A stretch of DNA of 64,000 nt from assembly GCA_028023455.1 (NCBI GenBank), contig JAQFVV010000031.1, positions 8,174,093-8,238,092 on the forward strand. Reading direction: 5' to 3'. Within the stretch, counting starts at the first letter, position 1, and every line of letters begins with the position of its first letter. The notes beneath the pieces were generated by a model. It ran no database searches, had not been told where the DNA came from, and saw only the letters and a program-made list of their open reading frames with translations. Position numbers and translations under genes: made by a program. Shown here in pieces: positions 1 to 12,880 of this stretch. This stretch comes from Epiperipatus broadwayi. Lineage: Eukaryota; Onychophora; Udeonychophora; Euonychophora; Peripatidae.

Positions 1-762
<762 letters not shown>

Positions 763-855
763 AGATGGAGCTTTACCAATAGCTCACTCAAGCTTGTTTA
801 CAAAAAATGCCGAGAGAGAATCGAAAATTCAATATCTCTTTCAAATTGTCTCCAA

Positions 856-900
856 CCTTTAAAACATGGTTTCAAGCTAATTGTATTTCATCAGTAAAGC
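856..900 (-). ncRNA. Hammerhead-ribozyme-like motif, unit A
   Basis: On the minus strand the motif reads CTTTA, CTGATGA, a stem II region ending AGCTT, GAAA, CCATGT, then TTTAAAGG. The CTGATGA and GAAA boxes match the hammerhead core. Stem I (CTTTA with TAAAG) is intact over five pairs. Stem II is weak, and stem III has lost one pair relative to CCATGG. Probably decayed or weak on its own. Confidence 0.6.
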
Positions 901-1275
901 ATAGGAGGACTAGAAACTATATCTAAATCCCAACTCTACTGAACAGCATTTATGTAAACTGTTCCTATCAGCTTGAAATCATGAATTTTTCAGAAACATA
1001 AATATCTTAAAATCCAGCTAAACAAACTAGATAGCTATATGGGTCTGAAATCAGTTCAGTTTCACCACATATTAGAAAGGTTTTGCAATCTATATCATTG
1101 CTAAACCTTCAAAGGTACATTTATGATAAACAAAAACAAGTTGAAAATTTTTTAACCTGCCTATAGCTTGCATTTTATGATCACAGATAGAGCTTTACCA
1201 ATAGCTCACTCAAGCTTGTTTACAAAAAATGCTGAGATAGAATCGAAAATTCAATATCTTTCAAATTGTCTCCAA

Positions 1276-1320
1276 CCTTTAAACCATAGTTTTAAGCTAA
1301 TTGGCTTTTGTCAGTAAAGG
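1276..1320 (-). ncRNA. Hammerhead-like motif, unit B (core mutated)
   Basis: Minus-strand motif with stem I CCTTTA/TAAAGG, box CTGACAA (A where G8 is expected), stem II AAGC/GCTT, and AAAA in place of GAAA. Stem III is CTATGG rather than CCATGG. The changed core positions predict an inactive copy. Confidence 0.5.
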
Positions 1321-1544
1321 GTAGAAGGACTAAAAACTAGATCTAAATCCCAATTCTACTGAACAGCATTTATATAAACTGTTCCTATCAGTTTGAAAGC
1401 ATGAATTTTGTTATCTAGTTTGTTTAGCTGGATTTTAAGATATTTACAAAACTGAAAAATTCATGCTTCCAAGCTGATAGGAACAGTTTACATAAATGCT
1501 GTTCAGTAAAGTTGGGATTTAGATCTATTTTCTAGTCCTCCTAC

Positions 1545-1589
1545 CCTTTACTGATGAAAACCAATTATCTTGAAACCATGGTTTAAAGG
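1545..1589 (+). ncRNA. Hammerhead ribozyme motif, unit C (core intact)
   Basis: Stem I CCTTTA (1545-1550) pairs with TAAAGG (1584-1589). CTGATGA at 1551-1557 matches CUGANGA exactly, GAAA is at 1572-1575, and ACCATGGT (1575-1582) is self-complementary and can form stem III. The predicted cleavage nucleotide (H17) is T1583. The stem II region AAACCAATTATCTT is poorly paired compared with unit D. This is the copy with the best core, but its stem II is weak. Confidence 0.7.
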
Positions 1590-1965
1590 TTGGAGACAAT
1601 TTGAAAGAGATATTGAATTTTTGATTTTCTCTCGGCATTTTTTGTAAACAAGCTTGAGTGAACTATTGGTAAAGGTCCATCTGTGATCATAAAATGCAAA
1701 CTATAGGCAGGTAAAAAAATTTAACTTGTTTTTATTTATCATAAATGTACCTTTGAAGGTTTTAGCAATGATATAGATTGCAGAACCTTTCTATTATGTG
1801 GTGAAACTGAACTGATTTCAGACCCATATAGCTATGTAGTTTGTTTAGCTGGATTTTAAGATATTTACATATCTGAAAAATTCATGCTTTCAAGCTGATA
1901 GGAGCAGTTTACATAAATGCTGTTCAGTAGAGTTGGGATTTAGATCTAGTTTCCAGTCCTCCTAC

Positions 1966-2010
1966 CCTTTACTGACAAAAGCCAATTAGCTTGAAACCAT
2001 GGTTTAAAGG
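1966..2010 (+). ncRNA. Hammerhead-like motif, unit D (perfect stems, G8 changed)
   Basis: Stem I CCTTTA (1966-1971) pairs with TAAAGG (2005-2010); stem II AAGC (1979-1982) pairs with GCTT (1989-1992); GAAA lies at 1993-1996, followed by palindromic CCATGG and H17 = T2004. The first box is CTGACAA, so the usual G8 is A. All helices are better than in unit C, but the core change should reduce cleavage. Confidence 0.65.
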
Positions 2011-2163
2011 TTGGAGACAATTTGAAAGAGATATTGAATTTTTGATTCTCTCTCCGCATTTTTTGTAAACAATCTTGAGTGAGCTATTGGTAAAGCTCCA
2101 TCTGTGATCATAAAATGCAAGCTATAGGCAGGTTAAAAAAATGTTAACTTATTTTTGTTTATC

Positions 2164-2189
2164 ATATATATATATATATATATATATAT
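2164..2189. repeat. (AT)n microsatellite
   Basis: About 26 bases of alternating AT at the right edge of the hammerhead-bearing array. Confidence 0.9.
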
Positions 2190-2815
2190 TCAGATTTTTA
2201 TTATACTCTTTGAAGCATATGCTTATAACGAATCTTAAAATATTACTTTGTGTAAAATCTACCAGGGAAATCTCTCTTACTGAATATTTAGTGCATTATT
2301 GCTTTTAATTAATTTTCATAAATTACTTGGAATATATTGGCATTGAACGATCAAAATATAAATATGCAGATGATATTTTTATTATAAAAGTAAAGAAAAA
2401 TATTGATATTGTAATTAAAAAAATTTCAAGAAAGATAAATGGATGTAAAACAAATTTGTGTTAATATCTTTTTTTTCACATGAATTATAAAAATATTGAT
2501 ATAAATCTACATTCATTTGCTTATATACATGATAATACTGCCATATATAATGATAATAAATGTGTAAAAGTAGAACAAGTAAAATATATTAGATATATTG
2601 AAATTCTAATAGATAAGAAATGTTTTGAGAATATCATAGTAACTTTCTAATTAATAAATGTAAATATTTAATATATAAATCTTTATATGAATTTTACTAA
2701 AATATGAAATAACACTTTATAGTTTTGCAATTTTTTCTACTATAACTAGATTAGTATAACTGCTAAAAAAAATAATTTATCTAAAAAAAGAAAATTGTAT
2801 AAAATAGAGAAAATT
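2190..2815 (+). pseudogene. Decayed LINE reverse transcriptase fragment
   Basis: Conceptual translation in shifting frames gives YQGNLS followed by a helical stretch ending HKLLGIYWH, then after a frame change KYADDIFIIKVK near 2355-2395, with the YADD motif of the RT palm. Further on, near 2575-2630, there is VKYIRYIEILIDKKC, reminiscent of the VKYLGVLID segment that follows the palm in many non-LTR reverse transcriptases. Stops and frameshifts are frequent. Clade cannot be fixed. Text around 4200-4540 may be the 3' continuation, interrupted by the LINE at 2816-4200. Confidence 0.55.
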
Positions 2816-4200
2816 GACTGCAATTATCATATCTCCTATGTTGATGATATATCGATTTTCCTGCCAGAACAGAAGTTTTTTTATCCTCTCATGCAAATTA
2901 TCAACAAGCACGTCAAAAAATTAAACCTGAAAATCAACTATGACTAATCCTCAATGTGGAAGATCACTACAGGAACAGTAATACCTTCTATCTTCACATC
3001 CCAACTTCAATAATTTCTTGGGTTTTTCATATCAAATTCAAAGTTAGCCATGACTAAAGAAATAACAAATTCAATACTAGAAAAATTTCACAATATTGTA
3101 ATCTCACTCTTCAGGGTCACCTAATCACTGCCTGGAAAAACAACCCTGTTGAACATGTTAATTTTCCCCAGGTTGAACTATTTTCTTCCAGTAATTAGGC
3201 CTACTAAGACTTTTGAAACTGCAATGAACTCATTATGCTTCAAGCTTCTATGGAAAGCCAAAATAGTTGCCATAAGTATATCTAAAATGTATATGCCAAA
3301 GGATGTGAATGGGTTAGGCCTCCATTCCATATCCACAATTTTCTTTCAAAAAGTTATAGGGGGTGATAAGATCCACATATCACAGATACCTGGAACAAGA
3401 TCTATTTATTTAAGTAAATCCAACAGACATCCCACCACCATTTTGTAGCATGTGGCTCACAAAGCTATGAAAACACACCACTAATATGATAGCAAAACCT
3501 ATCTTAGATGCAAAGAAAACATATTGGCAGATTATAAATTAAGATACCCATACCTCACTGCCTCTCAACAATTGCTAGGGCTAAATAACAAGCCATTGAT
3601 ACATAAATCAAAGGACTGGTACATCGAGTCCAAGTACATAGACTTTCTTATAAAATTAAACCTTGACTCCCTGCCTACAAATCACTTCTTGGTCACAAAA
3701 AGAGGATTCACCAAGCTCAATATGCTATGTCAGCTATACTCAACTGCAGACAAAACTATTACTCATCTTTTGCATTCCTGTCCTTATTTCAGCTCACTTA
3801 GATTCTACATCTGCCAACAGGTGTCCCTTGACCACAGATATTTCCTCTGTATCCAAAATGCTATCAAGGCAGGAGTTTTTTACACCATCAGAACCTCCAT
3901 ATTCCATATGTTTGCATTCTGGATCACCAGGTGCAAGCACATCTTCATGTGTTCCGATAATAATGTCAGAGACTCCTTTTTGACAATTTTTTGTGACAGA
4001 GATCAACATCTGGCACCTAATAGATCACATACAGAATCCTGCGCCGGTGTCAACCTGTCCTAAAAAAATTAAATACCCCTCAGCTTCACTTGTATAAATA
4101 GATAATAATACCTAGCATCAAAATTTAAGTCAAAACTCAAGTCTATATAGATGCTTTTATTCATGTATCTTTTTAGCTAATAAATTTAATTTTTTGGAAA
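2816..4200 (+). pseudogene. Second LINE fragment: RT thumb and C-terminal zinc motif
   Basis: The fragment begins with SYVDDISIFLP (about 2835-2870; YVDD in the palm). After a stop or frameshift it continues through KTTLLNMLIFPRLNYFLPVI (start near 3137) and the segment PKDVNGLGLHSI, typical of the post-RT region. A further frame (3524-4063) has SLPTNHFLVTKRGF, then MLCQLYSTADKTITHLLHSC, a Cys/His pattern like the C-terminal knuckle of several LINE families. The 3' side ends in an A-rich tail near 4180-4203. At least three frame disruptions make it a 5'-truncated, dead copy; the endonuclease domain is absent. Exact LINE clade uncertain. Confidence 0.65.
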
Positions 4201-4593
4201 AAAAATTATCCCATAGCAGATTCTGAAATATAAGATATATAGACTGTAGCTCCTCTATAATGCGCTAACTTCTTATAAACGCAATAAACTATTCAATTAT
4301 TTAAAAAAAATAATAATATTTTAACTATTCAATGAACTTCTTGAATATACAATTATAGAAAAACAAATTTTGATAAAACTTTCACAAACCCTTACATAAA
4401 AGAATATGACATACTTAGCTTTAAAATATTGTAACAAATATGGAATTAAAAAAAGATATTATATTCCTAAATTATTCAACAATTTACTTATTGAATTAAA
4501 AAATTTGCAACATTATAGGTAATAAAAATCAAATTCAAAAATATATTTAAAGTGAGTGGTGGGAGATAACAGTAAATTTGTGTATATATATAT
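4201..4593. other. AT-rich stretch, possible 3' part of the first LINE
   Basis: No intact coding region. The plus-strand translation contains scattered basic and hydrophobic stretches compatible with a LINE C-terminus, which would make the 2816-4200 element a nested insertion. It ends in a short TATATAT run before the TGTACC start of the next repeat. Confidence 0.3.
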
Positions 4594-4933
4594 TGTACCT
4601 TCACTTACAGAAAATATGTAATAATAATAAATTGGTCTAGTTCAGATAAAGAGTTATGCTCGTCTAAAATGTATCTAATCAATAAGAAATATATTCTATA
4701 ATACTGAATATTATTAAACTAGCTCTAATTAATAAATAATAATATGGTTCGGTTTCATAAATTAAATAAATAAATATCTAATAAAAAAATCATGAGACTA
4801 TGAAGTGAGTTTACAGGTGGCAATATGAATACATTGAGCCAATATCCCACAGGATATTACCTCAATGGCATAAGAATATTGTCCACCCTCCTATTATCCC
4901 AAACAATAAATCTATAGCATTCCTACATCTTCA

Positions 4934-4962
4934 ATAATTAATTAATTAATTAATTAATTAAG
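4934..4962. repeat. (ATTA)n short microsatellite
   Basis: Tandem AATT/TTAA-type tetranucleotide run inside repeat E1; absent from the matching position of the inverted copy. Confidence 0.8.
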
Positions 4963-5340
4963 ATTATCCCAATAAATCAATCTTCATCTCTTTATCTAAA
5001 TAATCTAGCTCAAATAATCTCAGGTTCTTTTAAAATAATTTTAGGCAATTATAATTTCTGTAATTAAGCATGATAAGGGATTTAATATCATTCTCAACTA
5101 CATCTGACTAATACTAATAATAAATAAATAATAATAATAATTTTCAATATATAATTTAATCTTATCTATTTTCCCATTATAACACTAATCATGAATAATA
5201 ATAATAAATAATATGATATAATTTTTTTATTCTTCATATGGCATCTTAAATAAATATGTGGTATAACTTTATAATCTGAGAATATGTGGCAACCAATAAT
5301 ACAATAATTCTGTGTACATATATTATATTTACTCTATAAC

Positions 5341-5635
<295 letters not shown>

Positions 5636-7300
5636 AATGAAGTTTCTTGAAGAAATCATATCAAGAAAATATTATTATTTAAATAATAATCTTATTTATG
5701 TTGTGCAAATATTATATTTTAATTTAAACCATCTGTGATTATATATTAACTGTGATGTGGAAAAATTTGAGTCAACACCAAGATTTATAAAACAAGTTTA
5801 ACAAATTTTATTTATAACTTCAACAATAAACTTATGTACACTATTTACATTATTAATGAACTTTACATAATCACACTTTCTATACTTTTCAAAAATAACA
5901 CTATAAAATGAGATATGGAACATGTAAAACAAATCTTCACTCTAACTTCCAAAATCAATGATTTATTTAAATCATCTTTTAAAATTTTATTATAAAAGTT
6001 AAGATTATTCATGGACTTACATACTCTTCAAAAAAATATATTTATTATTAAAATATTATTATAATATATCTCTATTACATGTACATTAATTTGGTAAACT
6101 TAAAATACAAAATGAAAAGATTAACCAGTCTAATATTTATCTATTAACTTGTGCCTAGTTATTTTAAAATAATTTAACATATCATGTAGTCATTCCCACC
6201 TTAATAACAACATGAATAGACTCAATTAAAAGCATAGCGGTCAAATTATACTTCTTACTGAATATTAATTTAATATCAAAATAGATGTATGTGTTGGTGT
6301 ATATCTTTACTATGGAATAACATTTACAAAACTTACAACTATTTGTATCATTTTTACACTATTTGGTTTCATCATATTATTTGTCAAAAATATGCATTAT
6401 ACGTAAGTTTTAAAATACTTAAAAATTATTCAACAGTTTCGCAAATTTAATCATCATTTACACACCTTCATAAAATTAATCAATTTAGAATATAAAAATA
6501 TTTTATGATTCTTTTCCTGATAATTATATTCTTATAATCATTTGCATTCACCTCTATCCTCACTCCAAGCAAGACAACCTATCTTATTCTTTTCAATAAC
6601 AATCCCACACCTCCAAAATTATTTATCATTTCTTGTTTTAAATATAATCCTATACGATGTAATACTAAAAATTTTGATAGTGAACAAATGCATAGGTATA
6701 TGGAATAAACTAGAGTTTTAATTCAATAGTACCTCTATTAGATGGTCATCATGGTAACAGTGTATAAGAAAATGAGGTATGACATATCTGTCTAATAACC
6801 TCCACCACAAAATATAATGTCCAGGCTATCTATTCAGCTCTATGGAACATTTAACTTCAACACAAAGAAAACACTGCCATGGAAAATATACAAGCTATAG
6901 GCCTAAGTTATCTATACTTGCATAATCATCATCATCAATTACCCTTATTCCCATATAAATAAATCCTACATAAAACATCATCTTGGTTTAATTTAATTTA
7001 CTTCCAAGTCACTATCTTTATAACTTCTTTAGAGATTTATCACTCTACATCACTAAAATTCTTACATTTCTACAACAATAAATAAATTCGCATATAAATA
7101 ACAACCTAATTTCTCAATAAGAAAAGATTACCTCATTTCTATAATAACTCTTGAACCAAAATATAAATAATTAGTATCAATATAATACTTCAACACTTCA
7201 ACCACTCAAAATAAGCACTAAGTTCAGTCACGATAGAATCATATAATTATATTCCCATTATGTTAAAATATATTTATAATATAAGATAAAAGTATGCATA

Positions 7301-10090
7301 TTTTTTAAAATAAATAAATACCTCTAAGTTCTGTGTATGCATAGTGTATTTACACGTTCTCATACATTCATACAAAAAAACATGACGTAATACTTTGACC
7401 ATCTAAAATAAAAATACATCATAAAATTATTAATATTTTTATAATTATTACCATAAGTGATCTTTCTACTGGTTGACCACTTAATTGACATTTTCTGGTC
7501 CACAAACTAAATAAAAACATTACATAGTACATCATTCATTCAATATTATTACACTTAAAATATTAAACTTTTCTAAAAAAAATATTAAATATTTTTTTAT
7601 AAAATTTACACATTATGTTAGTAAGTAATTTAATATTTTTATGTTCCTTTCCTATCTCTAATACTATGAATAAGGATTAACATTAAGATTAGTAAAATAA
7701 TTCAAAACATATTTACGAAAAAAACTTCATCCATAAAGTTCATTAAAAGAAAAATGTTTTTTTCTCTCTCGAGTGTTTCAACTCCCCAGCACTTGTTGCT
7801 ATGTTGTTTGTCTTCATACTTAATGATGAAAATTTCTACCAATGCCAAAAATCATGCATGCTCTGTTGGTTCCACTTTTTAAAAAAAAATGAATGACAAC
7901 TTTCAAAATAAAAATAAGGTAAGTCTGACTTTTAAAATATCCAGATTTATTCATAAAATAACCACTGATCTGCTCCTGAAAGTTTATAAAAATAATAGTT
8001 TATAGTCCCTATTACTCAGAATATGATTATTGAGGGTATTTTCTGATATCATATAATAAAAATATTTTTTTAAAGTTCTACTACTTTGATTAAGATCCCA
8101 TGATGGTTTATAGTATCTTTGATATGGTAACACCATCTCAGTGTTCCTCGACACTTAGTCTGCATTTAAAATATTCCATAAACAATTTTTAAAAATTTTT
8201 GTATGACCAGCATACACAACTTTATGATAGGATATTTTTATTACCTATTTAAAAGATTTCTTTTCCATAAGATATGAGGCATTGCAATAACTGTCTTAGT
8301 TTTTCCATCTTTAAAATTATTATGATAGTTTTAAAAACAAATTATTAAAATATTTCTTCATAAAGAAACATTTCTGCATTTCAAAATAATTATTTTTATC
8401 AAATCAAAAGTTTTTTTTTAAATTTACCATCTTATTTTCCTGGTCTCAGTTTTAAATAAGTCTTCCGAATAAAAGCATTTTTTATTTTTTTACTTTTGAT
8501 TTCTGGCGAACTTTTTTAAAACCTCCCATGTGATGTCCGATCTGCTAATCTCAATAGCAAATTAAGATTATTAATTAATACAGGAAAAATTATATGCCTA
8601 ATGGAAAAATAATCATTTTGATATTTTTCACATAAATTAAAATTTAACAATGATCCTTTCATGTTTAATGTGACATTAGGATTAAGCTTAATAAATCGGT
8701 TGATAAGGAATTTCTTAGCTTTAGCAAGGCATCTCTATATTGTACTATCTTATAATTTATTACTGTACTCTCTTGAAAATAGACATTATTATAATTGACT
8801 TATTAATAGTATCCTTAGTTTTTAGACTGTAAACTAACAGAAGTTGATTTGATTAACAAAGCACACTTAGCTTAACAGAAGTACTTCAAAAAATAATTGT
8901 GCACCAGTTTTATACCAACAATTGACATTTTTTTACTGGCTGATCACTTTCTTAGTTAATCACCTGACCTACATCCTAGCTAAAAGTGTAAAATTAAAAT
9001 TTAAAAATAAATAATGACTCATCAAATATTTACATATTATTACATTATTCAATTATCAGTTAATTTTCATATTTTATTTACATCAACTAAACACCTCAAA
9101 ATAACTTTTAAAATAATATCTTAATACTTATTATTACTTTTAGTTTTTAAATGTAGTTATTTTCAAAATAAAAATACAAATCTAATTTTACTTATTACAT
9201 TCGTTTTAAAAACCCAACTTAATATTTATTACAGATAATTTTATTTTTATATTGGGATAGACAAATACAATATTTTAAATCTTATAATATAATTTTAAAG
9301 TAATTGTGTGACTTTATGAAAAAACTCTGCAAGCACATGTGTGTATATCTACACATCACATGACTTACAAAAATAGATGAAATGCATACCATTTAGCAGA
9401 AAACAAAATAAATGAGTTAATTTACAAAATATTATATAGAAATAATAATATAGCAAAATTTAGAATAATTTTAAGATAAAATTGAATATACACTTGACTC
9501 CCATAACTATTACCTTTAACTGAATGAGTTTTAGGTAGAATTATTAAATATAATTATTATTATTAAACATACTATTTATTTAACTTTAAATCACCACTTT
9601 TAAAACCCAGTTTTAAACACTCAATCAAAATACCTATTAATGCATTATTTGTTATGGCCAGCCTTTCCAACCATACCATATTATAATTTAGCTTTAGTTG
9701 ACTGTTTTTTTAAATATTAGCACAATTCTCTACATTAAATATTCTTCTTTACTCTAATTAGACTTTTAAAAAGATCGTCAACATAACATATACATCATAC
9801 TCCTAGAATACCTCTTAAATGTAATTTTTTTAGTAAATTGATATAAATAATTCATCCTAACCTAAACAAAAGAGTACTATATATATTGTATCTAACTGAA
9901 GTTTCACTTAGTTCCAAAAGGTGCCCAAGGTTATCTTAGCTTAACCTTTTTTTGGAATTTCGGATTTTTAAAAAAATAATGATAAAAATGGAAATTAACT
10001 TAGTTAATGACTAAAATAGGATAATCTTGTATTGATTGTCATAATTGTTAAATATAATGGGATTATGTCTAAATATTTCAGTAATATATA
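7301..10090. other. AT-rich non-coding region
   Basis: I see no gene, RNA motif or clear element boundary. Base texture resembles the adjacent LTR-like repeats, so it is probably a continuation of repeat E1 or a decayed internal region. A weak hairpin occurs near 9915-9962 (TTCCAAAAGGT... with ...ACCTTTTTTTGGAA). Confidence 0.4.
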
Positions 10091-12880
10091 TATATAAGTT
10101 AATTTGATAAGGGATATCAGATAATAATTTGAAGTAAAATAAAATATCAGAAATAGTTGTTAGTTGATAAATAATATTAAATGTATTTTACTATAACTAT
10201 TGTGTAATTCATTTTAATGTCTAAATTATAATAATTAGATATTGTAAATAGATGTTTTAAATAATATTAAGTAATAAGTTTAAAAATGATCTGTAAATTT
10301 TCATTAAAACAGTGTAATAATATTTATTAGATAGCGTTTCACTTAGAAAGTTATTTTGAATTAAATAGTCATTAATATTTTTATTGTAGTTTTAAAAATA
10401 ACTTTTAAACAATTAATGTGAGGACATGTTTATAGATTGCCCATATGTAAGAATATGTATGTGCATGCAAGAATGACATAAATATAAGAATAAAAAATTT
10501 TTAATTCCAATATTGATTTTAAAAACATAAAGCAAATGAATGAGTAAAAATTATTAAAATTAAATATTTAAAAGTTTAATAGAGAGGTATAACTTTAAAT
10601 TTTATATTTATTGCTATTGTGTTTATAAAATATCAGTAAAAGTGTTGCATAATATATGTTAACAAGAATTTTTGACTTTGCAGCTGTGAATCACATGGTT
10701 TGGTATAATAAAATCAATATGTCAGTCAAATTGATTACACAGCTGGTCTGTCAAGAATATTAGAGTTTAAAAAAATAATTTCATTGGTTTTAAGCCAAGG
10801 AATTGATAGAAAGGGCGTGTATTAAAGATTATTAAAAAAACACAAATCCAAGATTCAAAGGAGGCTTATCTGATTTTTAATTCTAGCTGTGGCTGGATAT
10901 TGAAATTTTTCTTTAATAAAAGTTGTAATTTTATTTAAATATTTTATTTTTAAAAGTAAAAGTATGTTTGTAAAACAATTATTTAAAATCATCTTGTAGA
11001 CTTGAACTGCTGAAGTTAAAAAAAGTAATCCATTTTCTGACAATTTAAATTCCAGTTGAAACATAAAATTATAGTAAACAATGTTTGAAGGAAAGTTAGC
11101 ATCCCTTATCCTATCTATGTTTTATTTATTCGTTTTTCTTTATTTAAAAATGAAAATATTATTAAAGCCTAAATTATTAATTATACATATGGCTAAACAT
11201 GTTCTTGCAAGAAATTATTATATCTGTAGGATACTCATTATATATCCTATTAAATTAAAAATATACGTGAGGAAGAAATTAAAAGACATTCAAAATTTTA
11301 AAATATTATGATGAAAATGCATCAGCATTTCATAAATTAGAAGTGACTTTAAATTTAATACTTCATTATTAATACATGATATATACATGTAAATATGCTC
11401 TTAACAGAATAATGTTTATGAGGAAAATATGTATTTTAAAATAATAATTCTCATTTGTGCCCAGTAGTATGAAAAAGAAGTTATTTGGAAGTAAAACTTT
11501 AAAAGAATTTATAAATATTAATGATGAACTCATGTCTATCAAATATATAATAAATTGTTATATTTGTCATTACTTGTAAGTAATTTTATGATGGTTGATT
11601 TTAGTTCATAAACCGAGAAATGCCCTTAATTATAAACAAAGTCTACTCTTATGTTTAAAAGTAAAAGGAAATGTGTTTAAAAAAAAAAAAATACATTTTG
11701 AAATATTAAAAAAATGATGTTTAAAAAAAAGAGCTCTATTTTAAAAAAAATACATTTATCTAAAGGAGAACAGTGAAAGTTAACTAAAATGATACATTAT
11801 AATTATTCTGCATTTGAACCCGGGATTATAAATATAAAAATGTACTCAGCTGAAGAATTTATTTTCCAATGCCGGCTTATGCTTATGCTATTTTATTATT
11901 TTAATATTTAAAATTATCTTTAAAGATAAAAGAAAGTGAAAGTGTTTATTTAAAGAACTATTGAATATTTTTGTTTTGGAAATCCTTGCCATGTTTATAA
12001 ATATTTTGACTGAAGCTTCGAATTCGGATAGATAACTTAACCTGAATGAATTATCTACATATTTTTAAATGGAAAAACCATTACGGAGCTGAAATATGAA
12101 CTTAAGTCAATGTATTATTTTTTTTTTTTTATTGTCTGTTTTATTGGTTTTAAAAAAAAATGAAACCATAAAAATATTTATGCTATATATTTTGTGTAAC
12201 ACTTTTTGCATAAATATACAGGTAAACTAGGGTTATAATTTTAAAACTTAATGGGTTTATTAGAATGAGCAAATATTTTGCCATTCTCACGTAAATTTTG
12301 TTTTATTTATTAAGCATTTCACAAGTTAGTTTATAATTAATAAATTATTTATAAAAAAAAAAAAATCCCAGTCTTAGCTTATTATAGGGGGAATGTTTCA
12401 CTCAGTTTTATTTTAAATTTACCAAAGAAGTTTATCAGAGAGTATCCATTCATTTGTTTTATGAATGTTATATTAATAATAACTACAAATATTTTTTTAT
12501 ATGCATCAAGAAATAAATATTCTCACATTTGATTTGCCATTTTTTTTAAAAAAGTTCACTATTCATTATATTTTAGTATTGAATATTTTATTATGTGTGC
12601 ATTGTGCCTTGCCTAGAATTTTATATGCATTTAATTTTAAAGTATTTTTCATAGTAGTCACTTGACAGTGTGTTTTGTTGGTTCGAACATTGAATATACA
12701 TTTTGTATTTTTAAACTTTTTAGGAATAACTTAGTTAATTCAGGTGAAATATATATCTTGCTATTAGTTCGTAATTATTAGCCTCATAGAGTTAGGCTTA
12801 GTTAATAATTTTTGAATATGCTTTATGGAGTAGATAAAATCCTCCATCCTTATTGTATTGTATTTCCATGATTTGATAGT
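10091..12880. other. AT-rich non-coding region preceding repeat copy a
   Basis: No supported gene. Short frames at 10.9-11.3 kb lack any recognisable domain. It may be the 5' part of the repeat whose 3' portion (12.9-15.6 kb) recurs at 47.7-50.5 kb. Confidence 0.35.
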
